Positions 6,338 through 11,549 of a stretch of DNA of 11,549 nt are shown here, piece after piece. How positions within the stretch are numbered: the stretch's first letter is position 1; every line of letters begins with the position of its first letter. The notes under the pieces were generated by a model. It was not told the origin of the DNA, searched no databases, and saw only the letters and a list, made by a program, of their open reading frames with translations. The DNA comes from JBBSDV01 sp038240335. GTDB lineage: Bacteria > Chloroflexota > Dehalococcoidia > DSTF01 > JACRBR01. The DNA lies in contig JBBSDV010000101.1 in NCBI GenBank assembly GCA_038240335.1, positions 1 to 11,549 of the forward strand, in the 5' to 3' direction. The position numbers and the translations under genes were made by a program.

Positions 6338-7684
6338 TCAATGCGACGGCAACGCGGGGGCGAGGCGGCCGACCGTCTGGGAGCGGACGGCGAGCCCGAT
6401 GGCGACGACGCCGCACGCGATCGCGACGAAGATGAACACCGGCCGCACGCCGACAACATCGGCGGCGATGCCCGCAAAGAGCACCGGCGGGATCGACGCG
6501 ACGCTCGAGAGCATGCTCTGCGCGGAGAAGATGCGGCCCTGGATGTCCGGCGGCACGCGCCGCTGAATGACCGACGCCGCGGCGATGCTGACATACGAGT
6601 ACGAGAAGCCAAGCGCAACGGCGATAAGCACGGTGACCAGCACGCGTTCGAACTGCCCATCGAAGGCATTAATGCCGAATCCCGGCAGCCCCCAAGGCAC
6701 GAGCAGTGTCGCCAATCTCTCGACGAAGCCGAGGCTGAGCACCGTGCCGAGGAGCATGATGAAGCCGAGTCCCAACGTGATGCTGGGCGGCTTACGTTCG
6801 CTGATGAACTGAGCGAGTCGCAGCGAAAGCCAAACGCCGATCGCGGCGGGCGCAACGACGAACACGCTGTACTCGCTGGGGATGCCGAGGACGTCGTTCG
6901 CGTAGCGCGGCAGCAGCGTCAGGATGACGAGCGAAAGCACGCTTGCTAGCACGACGGCCATGACGGTCAGATAGGAGATGCCGTCGGCACTGAAGCGGCG
7001 CCACGCTTCGCCGAAACGCTCGATGCTGTTTGAAACCGCATCGCTCATGTCGGCCGTCGTTCCCTTCCGCAACTCGGGAATCTGCAGGAAGTAGAGCGCC
7101 GCGCCGACGAACATGACGGCGCAGACGATGGCGAGCGGCGTTACGCCGACCGTGTGCAGGAAGAGCGGCGGCAGCAACAGAAGGCCGATCGCCTGGGCGA
7201 TGAGGCTGCCGAAGTTATTGAGCGAGTTAGCGCTCGGCAAGCGGTCGCGGGCGACGATCAGCGGTACGGCGGACGAACTGGAGGGTCCGGAGAACTGCGA
7301 CGTGATGGCGAAACCGGCAGCGACGGCATAAGCAACATATGGACTATTCGACCACATCGCGAGAACGACGCAGAGACCGGCGCGGGCGACGTTCGAGCCC
7401 GTCAGGACGAGCGCTTTCGGCAGGCTGTCGCTGACGGCGCCGGCAACCGTCACGAGCAACGCGGCGGGGGCGATGTATGCCGTGATGAAGAGGCTGCTCA
7501 AGAAGCTGCTGCTTCCCGTGCTGTTCGAGACAACCAGCAGCATCGTGTAGAGCATCGCGCTGAACGGGATGTCGGACAGCAAGCGCGCCACCCAAAGGCG
7601 GCGATACGACTCGTTATTGGCGATAATGTCGCGTTCGCCGATCAGCGCGGCCATCCGAAGGAGCGGTGAGCGGGCGTCAGTCAA
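6338..7684 (-). CDS. MFS transporter, 12-helix drug/siderophore-exporter type
   Basis: This is an integral membrane permease of the major facilitator superfamily, most like the exporter-type MFS_3 group. The 448-residue product has about 10-12 hydrophobic segments. The loop after helix 2 carries a degenerate motif A (GAVSDSLPK, 82-90). A cytoplasmic linker of about 30 residues (203-235) separates the two halves. VPPDIQGRIFS (378-388) matches the second-half signature common in this group. The start is most likely TTG at 7684, because GAGAGG lies 4 bases upstream; the first in-frame ATG at 7654 has no ribosome-binding site, and starting there would drop ten residues. No regulator or substrate gene is adjacent, so the cargo is unknown. 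Confidence 0.88.
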   Translation of the reverse strand: MTDARSPLLRMAALIGERDIIANNESYRRLWVARLLSDIPFSAMLYTMLLVVSNSTGSSSFLSSLFITAYIAPAALLVTVAGAVSDSLPKALVLTGSNVARAGLCVVLAMWSNSPYVAYAVAAGFAITSQFSGPSSSSAVPLIVARDRLPSANSLNNFGSLIAQAIGLLLLPPLFLHTVGVTPLAIVCAVMFVGAALYFLQIPELRKGTTADMSDAVSNSIERFGEAWRRFSADGISYLTVMAVVLASVLSLVILTLLPRYANDVLGIPSEYSVFVVAPAAIGVWLSLRLAQFISERKPPSITLGLGFIMLLGTVLSLGFVERLATLLVPWGLPGFGINAFDGQFERVLVTVLIAVALGFSYSYVSIAAASVIQRRVPPDIQGRIFSAQSMLSSVASIPPVLFAGIAADVVGVRPVFIFVAIACGVVAIGLAVRSQTVGRLAPALPSH

Positions 7685-7712
7685 GTGGCCTCTCTGTGCA
7701 GGTGAAGTCGTA

Positions 7713-7771
7713 CATGCATCTCACCGCATAGCGGCAACAAGGGCAATTACGGGAAACGGGCGTCATGCATC
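7713..7771. promoter_or_regulatory. Pair of CATGCATC direct repeats upstream of the MFS gene
   Basis: CATGCATC occurs at 7713-7720 and again at 7764-7771, 51 bases apart, close to five helical turns. Each contains the palindrome ATGCAT. The pair lies 29 to 87 bases upstream of the MFS start, where operator sites would be plausible. I see no convincing -35/-10 pair here. Chance occurrence of an 8-base repeat in such a gap is possible. Confidence 0.2.
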
Positions 7772-8102
7772 GAAACCAGTACAAGCGCGGCGACCGATGA
7801 TGCTCGTTACGGGAGGGACCACCACGGAGACTACCCCCTGGTGAGGCAGCTCCTGCTCGTCTGCCACATCGCTGCTCGTGGTCGTCGCGTACCACGACGG
7901 TGAGTTGCTCTATGTAGAATTGCCGTCGCCGGTGGAGTGATGGCTCGCCGCCGCGTACTAAGGATGGAGCACGAGCCGCCCGATCCCCGTCGAACGCCTC
8001 CGCTGCCCCGGTGCGGGCTTTCAGCGGGTCGTGCGTCTCCTGAACATCGTGGCGCGGGCTTTCAGCCCGCCCTTGTTGCCCTCCAGCTGTCACGCCGGGC
8101 GT
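7772..8102. other. Gene-poor stretch upstream of the MFS gene
   Basis: No frame here looks like a real protein. The longest, on the minus strand from 8093 to 7677, has mixed composition without a domain, lacks a ribosome-binding site and runs into the MFS start. A short inverted repeat CGTGGT/ACCACG flanks eight bases near 7877-7896. The only other structure is the REP-like duplication at 8010-8070, listed separately. Confidence 0.5.
8010..8070. repeat. Duplicated REP-like GCGGGCTTTCAG element
   Basis: Two near-identical 15-base units, GG[T/C]GCGGGCTTTCAG, start at 8010 and 8051, 41 bases apart, and match at 14 of 15 positions. The second continues as a perfect hairpin: GCGGGCT (8054-8060), loop TTC, AGCCCGC (8064-8070). 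The first has a partly decayed right arm (AGCGGGT). Intergenic hairpins of this form are familiar as REP-type repeats. In one frame they translate to a spurious GAGFQPA-like peptide, which is seen here. The location in a gene-poor stretch fits. Confidence 0.55.
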
Positions 8103-8385
8103 TTACGACGTGCCAGTCGAGCGCGCATGCCGAAGCGCCCAGGTCGGGAATGCGAGGCCCCACAGCACCGTCCAAGCGCCGTTGACCGCAACCGCGCCGG
8201 TGTTGCCGCGCTGGCGCCACCCCAGCGTAATCAGCGCTGCGCCGATGGTCTCGACGGCATACGCCCACCAGATCCTCGTACGCCAGATCCGCCACAACCG
8301 CACGAGTGGCGGCACGGCGAGCGGTATCCGATGACTAGCAGGCCGTTCGACAGCACCCCCACAAGATAGCCGTTTTTGCCGGCTG
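8103..8385 (-). pseudogene. Frameshifted remnant of a small membrane protein
   Basis: The minus-strand frame from a GTG at 8315 to a stop at 8103 encodes 70 residues with clear membrane-protein character: basic and Trp-rich LVRLWRIWRTRIWW (4-17), hydrophobic AYAVETIGAALITLGW (18-33), a polar turn, then GAVAVNGAWTVLWGLAFPTW (40-59). The GTG has no ribosome-binding site. Just upstream, in another minus-strand frame, 8385 to about 8320 reads AGKNGYLVGVLSNGLLVIGY, also membrane-like, but runs out of frame. Joining the two near 8310-8330 would give a continuous two- or three-helix protein, so a frameshift or sequencing error there is likely. No start codon with a ribosome-binding site is visible for the upstream part. 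The family is not recognised. Confidence 0.4.
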
Positions 8386-8720
8386 AGAGGTGAGGATGGA
8401 CGTCGCCGCGACGATCCGCGGATCTACCTCCGTGGCCCGGATTTCACCGCGTCGGACGAGCGTCCTCCGTGGCTCGACGTTTTAGTCAGCCTGCTGTCTA
8501 CCGCCAGAGAACTGAGGCTCGACAACCACTGTTGTGAAGTCACTACGACATCAGCCGCAGGCAGTGCGACAGTTGCCTAAAGGCGCCGCTCGCACGAAGA
8601 TTCGGCCCGACGGGGCGACGCGCAGAGAACACGAAAACTGTAGAACGATTGCTCAACGACGGGTCGTTCGAAGCCGCTCTACGCTCGTCAGCCGCATCGT
8701 TTCTGCGTTAAGGGTTCGCC
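8386..8720. other. Gene-poor stretch between the membrane-protein remnant and the small orphan gene
   Basis: Frames on both strands here are short or Arg-rich and have no recognisable domain or good ribosome-binding site. The one longer plus-strand frame (8534-8863) runs antisense across most of the well-formed small gene at 8733-8924. A weak ACAAC/GTTGT hairpin lies near 8522-8535. I see no RNA gene or intact mobile element. Confidence 0.5.
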
Positions 8721-8740
8721 GAAAAGCGCCTGCTAGGCGG
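8721..8740 (-). terminator. Terminator-like hairpin at the end of the small orphan gene
   Basis: On the minus strand, CGCCT and AGGCG pair around a 3-base loop (8727-8739), followed at once by a short T-rich run (CTTTTC, from 8726 down). The stop codon of the 63-residue gene lies within the stem and loop. The stem is short (5 bp) but GC-rich, and the placement fits intrinsic termination. Confidence 0.45.
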
Positions 8741-8924
8741 CGATGGAGCGACGCTGCTTCCGGGGCGATGTCTCGCCGAACACGCGCATGCGGATGCGGT
8801 CGAGCGCCTCGTCCGTCGGCACCTGCGCCATACGTTCGCGCGCGTCCGCAAGCGCCGTTGTGAGCCACTTCGACGTCGCGGCGTCTTCGATCGTCGAAAT
8901 GTTGGCGCCAGTCTTCGCTGTCAT
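8733..8924 (-). CDS. Small orphan protein, 63 residues
   Basis: A short but well-formed gene. ATG 8924 has AAGGGG 8 bases upstream. A GTG at 8930 is also possible but sits only 2 bases from that sequence. The product is soluble and predicted largely helical: ATSKWLTTALADARERMAQV (16-35), then TDEALDRIRMRVFGE (37-51), and a basic tail SPRKQRRSIAA (53-63). It has no cysteines, signal peptide or membrane helix. I do not recognise the family; the shape would suit a small regulator or partner protein, but that is a guess. It has a hairpin in its leader and a terminator-like hairpin at its end, and no close neighbour on the same strand. The composition fits the surrounding genome. Confidence 0.6.
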   Translation of the reverse strand: MTAKTGANISTIEDAATSKWLTTALADARERMAQVPTDEALDRIRMRVFGETSPRKQRRSIAA

Positions 8925-8948
8925 GTTCACGTCCCCTTGTTCTCAGAC

Positions 8949-8965
8949 TCGGCGGCTCTCGCCGA
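8949..8965 (-). promoter_or_regulatory. Hairpin in the leader of the small orphan gene
   Basis: TCGGCG (8949-8954) and CGCCGA (8960-8965) form a 6-bp stem with a 5-base loop. It lies about 12 bases upstream of the AAGGGG ribosome-binding sequence of the 63-residue gene, so it is probably transcribed in its leader. It does not cover the ribosome-binding site itself. The promoter of the gene is not obvious; TTGCCG/TATTGG with a 16-base spacer (around 9026-9053) is a weak candidate. Confidence 0.3.
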
Positions 8966-9063
8966 TTCTGTCACGGTGGTAGCACCCACCCGGCGCGCCT
9001 GCTGAAACCTATTCGCACACTTCGGCGCCAATATCCAAACGCGAAAGCGCGGCAAACGTTACA

Positions 9064-9150
9064 GCCTGACGTGCCAAAGGTGGCTATTTGCGAGGTTGAG
9101 CCATGAACGCGCGGTTTTTGGCACCTCAGGCCGAACGAATCGCCGTTCGG
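9064..9150 (-). other. Nested inverted-repeat element downstream of the hydrolase pair
   Basis: Outer arms 9064-9078 and 9117-9131 are reverse complements at 14 of 15 positions, enclosing 38 bases. Inside, TGGCT (9081-9085) pairs with AGCCA (9099-9103). Directly adjoining, CCGAACG (9131-9137) and CGTTCGG (9144-9150) form a perfect 7-bp stem with a 6-base loop; base 9131 is shared with the outer arm, so the two structures compete for it. The element is 66 bases past the hydrolase stop. There is no T-run and no coding frame. It could be an mRNA 3'-end structure, a small structured RNA or a relic of a small mobile element; no flanking target duplication is seen. Confidence 0.4.
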
Positions 9151-9215
9151 GGGCGCGGTACTAAGGCGCAGAGCAAAAGGAGCCTCGGGGGGCCAGCCGT
9201 GTAACGGCCTCGGAG

Positions 9216-10055
9216 TCAGACCAGGACTCGAGCTGCTTCAGCGACGTAGCCACCGGCGAGGAACGTGGCGATTTCCGCGTTCAAGGCAGCGGCGCATTCG
9301 ACGAAGAACATGTGCTTCGCGCCGGGATAGATACTGAGCGTCGCGCCGGGTATGCGGGCAGCGATGTTGCGGGCATTCTCGACCGGCACGAGCCCGTCGT
9401 CCTCGCCGTGCGCAACGAGCGTCGGCGCAGCGATCCTCGGCAGCGCGTCCCATGTGTCGTGGGTGTTGACCGCTGCCAGCTGCCCGGCACGCCCGGCGGG
9501 CGTGGAACCTAGATGCGCCGTTGCCACTGCGCGGCCGACAATCTCGGCGTCGTGCGTCGCGATGTAGGCGTCGCTGTAGTGCATCGGATAGCGCATGCGC
9601 ACCGAGCGTTCCGGATCCCGCTCCTCGGCAGCGCCGAGGAATGTCGCGATCGCGTCCATCTCCGGCAGCACGTGATGCGACCCGCCGGGCGTCGTGCAGC
9701 CCAACACGAGTCGCCGCACACGGTTCGGATGGAGAATCGCCAGGTTCTGGGCGACCATGCCGCCAAATGACGTGCCAAAGACGTGTGCCGCTTCCACTCC
9801 GGCGGCGCGCATCACGGCAATGCAATCGTCGGCGTAGGCGGCCATCGTGTAGGTCGTGAGATCGTCTGGCACCGACGACCGTCCGGCGCCACGCGGGTCG
9901 AAGACAATGACGCGATAGCGCTCCGATAGCGCTGGCGCGTTCGCGAAATAAATCTCCACGGTGCAGCCGAAACCAGGGATGAGGAGCAGCGCCGCACCTT
10001 CGCCAGATGCTTCGTAGTACAGCCGGATCCCGGCAGCCGCGTCAGCGTACGGCAC
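9216..10055 (-). CDS. Alpha/beta-fold hydrolase (paralogue 1)
   Basis: A serine hydrolase of the alpha/beta fold, similar to enol-lactonase/esterase-type enzymes; the substrate is unknown. From a GTG start at 10055 the product has 279 residues, with the oxyanion-hole region IPGFG (26-30), the nucleophile elbow GTSFGG (Ser96), the acid in GEDDGLVP (Asp220), and the catalytic His248 in GAKHMFF. This start aligns exactly with the N-terminus of the upstream paralogue (VPYADAAAGIRLYYE against MPTIRVNDIGLYYE) and overlaps that gene by 14 bases. An ATG at 10097 is also open and adds 14 residues but overlaps by 56 bases; neither has a good ribosome-binding site, so coupling to the upstream gene is likely. 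It is cytoplasmic, with no signal peptide. Confidence 0.9.
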   Translation of the reverse strand: MPYADAAAGIRLYYEASGEGAALLLIPGFGCTVEIYFANAPALSERYRVIVFDPRGAGRSSVPDDLTTYTMAAYADDCIAVMRAAGVEAAHVFGTSFGGMVAQNLAILHPNRVRRLVLGCTTPGGSHHVLPEMDAIATFLGAAEERDPERSVRMRYPMHYSDAYIATHDAEIVGRAVATAHLGSTPAGRAGQLAAVNTHDTWDALPRIAAPTLVAHGEDDGLVPVENARNIAARIPGATLSIYPGAKHMFFVECAAALNAEIATFLAGGYVAEAARVLV

Positions 10056-10890
10056 GGTCAATGCCCGCAGTCCCGGCGGCAGTGCGCTCGACGGCATGGC
10101 GACGCACGAAATTGAGCACGAGCGCGTCCGCTGCCACTTGCGCCTCTAGGTTGTAACCGTGCCCCATGCCGTCGAGGATCTGCAGCTCGGCATGCGGGAT
10201 GCCGTCCTTCAGCAACAGCGCGTTTCGCACCGGCATCATCGCGTCGTCGCTGCCATGCAGGATCAGCACAGGACAGGCGATATGGCGCAGCCGATCGTAG
10301 GTGTCGTGACGGGCAGCGGCGACGACCTGCCGCATGTATGAGTCACGCGGCGCGCCGTATGGGCGCGATGCGCGCGACCGGGCGAGCATCTCGTCGTAGT
10401 GCGCCTCGATGTAGGTTTTGCTGTAGCCGAGCTTCCAGCCGGCGACGAGCGCCTCATCGCCGGACAGTGCCTGGTTGGCGACCATACTCTGCACAGTCTC
10501 GTTCGATGGACGCTCGCCGCGCAACGCGCCGGCCGTTGTGCAGCCGAGGATCAGGCCGCGCACGCGCTGCGGATGTCGGAGGGCCAACTCCTGCGCCACC
10601 ATGCCACCCATCGAAGACCCGTAGACAAACGCGCTGTCGATAGCAAGAACGTCCAGTAGCGCCGCCGCGTCGTCGGCATACCCCGCGATGCTGTATTCGC
10701 CCGGCGGCTTCTCGCTGCGCCCACAACCGCGGCCGTCGAACGCGATGAATCGCGTCTGCCGCGCGTAGGACTCCACGAGATGCGGGATTTCGGCGACGTG
10801 GCCGCCCAAGCCTGAGATGAAGAGCAGCGGCTCGCCCTGACCGTGTTCTTCATAGTAAAGACCGATGTCGTTCACGCGGATTGTCGGCAT
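10042..10890 (-). CDS. Alpha/beta-fold hydrolase (paralogue 2)
   Basis: First gene of the hydrolase pair. The 282-residue product has the fold's marks: ISGLGG (25-30) near the oxyanion hole, GSSMGG (91-96, nucleophile Ser93), GSDDAMMP (213-220, Asp216), and GMGHGYN (241-247, His244). It shares blocks with paralogue 1, notably GGMVAQ and L[IV]LGCTT, so the pair probably arose by duplication. The cap region (about 121-195) differs most, which suggests different substrates. ATG 10890 gives the normal family N-terminus; only a weak AGG-containing sequence precedes it. The 155-base gap to the divergent flavin reductase gene should hold its promoter, but no clear minus-strand hexamers are visible. 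Confidence 0.92.
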   Translation of the reverse strand: MPTIRVNDIGLYYEEHGQGEPLLFISGLGGHVAEIPHLVESYARQTRFIAFDGRGCGRSEKPPGEYSIAGYADDAAALLDVLAIDSAFVYGSSMGGMVAQELALRHPQRVRGLILGCTTAGALRGERPSNETVQSMVANQALSGDEALVAGWKLGYSKTYIEAHYDEMLARSRASRPYGAPRDSYMRQVVAAARHDTYDRLRHIACPVLILHGSDDAMMPVRNALLLKDGIPHAELQILDGMGHGYNLEAQVAADALVLNFVRRHAVERTAAGTAGIDRAVR

Positions 10891-10947
10891 GCAGTCAGCC
10901 TAACGCGCGCGGACAGCGCGAGCCACGCGGATCAACTGTGGAAGTCC

Positions 10948-10963
10948 CGACGCGGAAGCGTCG
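10948..10963. promoter_or_regulatory. Perfect 6-bp inverted repeat in the divergent intergenic region
   Basis: CGACGC (10948-10953) and GCGTCG (10958-10963) flank GGAA. It lies between the divergent hydrolase and flavin reductase genes, just upstream of the possible plus-strand promoter. It may be an operator for one or both directions, or a simple hairpin. No regulator gene is in the window to match it. Confidence 0.25.
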
Positions 10964-10983
10964 TCGGAGACCGAGGATCTCTC

Positions 10984-11012
10984 GTGGGAGTATGCGCAGG
11001 CGTTGTTATAGT
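10984..11012 (+). promoter_or_regulatory. Possible promoter of the flavin reductase gene
   Basis: TATAGT at 11007-11012 matches five of six positions of the -10 consensus. With a 17-base spacer, the -35 position reads GTGGGA (10984-10989), only a weak match. The implied leader is about 27 bases and would contain the GGAGG ribosome-binding site. The -10 element is the stronger evidence. Confidence 0.4.
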
Positions 11013-11045
11013 GCGCCACATCGTTCGCGTTCGCGGAGGTTAATC

Positions 11046-11540
11046 TTGGGCGTCGATCCGCTCGAATTTCGGAGCATCATCGGCCATTTCGCCACGGGCG
11101 TCACGGTGATCACTGCCGCAGCGGGCGAGGAACTGCAGGGGATGACGGCAAACGCCGTATCGTCGCTCTCACTCGATCCCGTGATGGTCCTGATCTGCGT
11201 CGACAAGAGCACGCACACGCACGGCGTGCTCGAGCGCGGCGGCGTCTTCGCGGTGAATATCCTCGGTGAGCACCAGGAACAGCTTTCACGCATCTTCGCA
11301 AAACGCGCCGAACCGGAGCTCGGCATGCTCCGCGGCCAGCCGTTTCGCTTCGGTGCCAGTGGCGCGCCCATTCTCGAGGACTGCATGGCGTTCTTCGATT
11401 GCCGTGTCGCGGACGTGCTGCAGGGCGGCGATCACTCAATCTTTCTCGGCGAGGTGATCGATCAGGGTGTCGTGCACGACATGAAGCCGCTGTTGTTCTA
11501 CCGCGGCAAGTACCACGCGCTCGGCGAGATCGAGGGGTGA
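11046..11540 (+). CDS. Flavin reductase-like FMN-binding domain protein
   Basis: A single-domain protein of the flavin reductase family (Flavin_Reduct), whose members bind FMN or FAD and often supply reduced flavin to a two-component monooxygenase. The 164-residue product has FATGVTVIT (15-23), GMTANAVSSLSLDP (32-45), the flavin-contact region FAVNIL (68-73), GDHSIFLGEV (128-137), and the C-terminal PLLFYRGKYHAL (148-159), covering the full domain. The start is a TTG at 11046 with a GCGGAGG ribosome-binding site 6 bases upstream; no in-frame ATG or GTG lies nearby in the conserved part. The frame is open back to 10881, but that extension is Arg-rich and runs through the promoter region. No oxygenase partner is in the window; it may lie to the right. 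Confidence 0.93.
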   Translation: MGVDPLEFRSIIGHFATGVTVITAAAGEELQGMTANAVSSLSLDPVMVLICVDKSTHTHGVLERGGVFAVNILGEHQEQLSRIFAKRAEPELGMLRGQPFRFGASGAPILEDCMAFFDCRVADVLQGGDHSIFLGEVIDQGVVHDMKPLLFYRGKYHALGEIEG

Positions 11541-11549
11541 CGCTGGAGC

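Noticed and set aside
5960..6949. 329-residue plus-strand open frame across the DinB-like and MFS genes
   Set aside because: It spans two genes and their intergenic gap on the opposite strand, and its composition is skewed to Arg, Asp and His.
7677..8093. 138-residue minus-strand open frame upstream of the MFS gene
   Set aside because: Mixed low-complexity composition, no ribosome-binding site, overlap with the MFS start and the REP-like repeat.
9064..9131. The 15-bp inverted repeat as an intact MITE or insertion sequence end
   Set aside because: No target-site duplication flanks it and no second copy or transposase is in the window, so it is kept only as an inverted-repeat element.
10881..11045. 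55-residue N-terminal extension of the flavin reductase
   Set aside because: It is Arg-rich, runs through the likely promoter and the divergent gap, and the family N-terminus begins at the TTG with a ribosome-binding site.
1..11549. CRISPR array, tRNA, rRNA or known riboswitch
   Set aside because: No regularly spaced direct repeats, tRNA arm patterns, or rRNA or riboswitch core sequences were found on either strand by reading.

Overview
The window is high-GC bacterial DNA with long overlapping open frames and short gaps. It looks like a Chloroflexota chromosome, perhaps Dehalococcoidia-like. This is inferred from the style of the SecD, SecF, YajC and deformylase proteins and the tandem alpha/beta hydrolases; no rRNA or other marker is present. 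Every recognised gene except the last lies on the minus strand, so reading in the direction of transcription runs from high to low coordinates.

Region by region from the right: a flavin-reductase-domain gene (plus strand, 11046-11540) is divergent from two tandem, paralogous alpha/beta hydrolases (minus, 10890 down to 9216). A 291-base non-coding stretch rich in inverted repeats follows, then a short 63-residue orphan gene (8733-8924) with a hairpin leader, a ribosome-binding site and a terminator-like hairpin. From 8732 to 7685 is a gene-poor kilobase. It holds a frameshifted remnant of a small membrane protein and a duplicated REP-like motif. Next come an MFS transporter (TTG start), a DinB-like protein, peptide deformylase (def), a class II CCA/poly(A) nucleotidyltransferase with an HD domain, and yajC-secD-secF. 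The left edge holds the start of a highly charged protein of unknown function.

The core is a housekeeping block. Deformylase acts on nascent chains, the nucleotidyltransferase matures tRNA 3' ends, and YajC-SecD-SecF assist SecYEG-dependent export. From the nucleotidyltransferase to secF, each stop overlaps the next start by 1 to 8 bases, which suggests one translationally coupled transcript. The right-hand hydrolase and flavin reductase genes look like accessory catabolic functions, with substrates unknown.

I found no convincing new defence system, CRISPR array, tRNA, rRNA or intact mobile element. The most interesting items are a calcium-loop-like motif and four extracytoplasmic cysteines in SecD, the structured non-coding stretch at 9064-9150, the small orphan gene beside it, and the decayed membrane gene.
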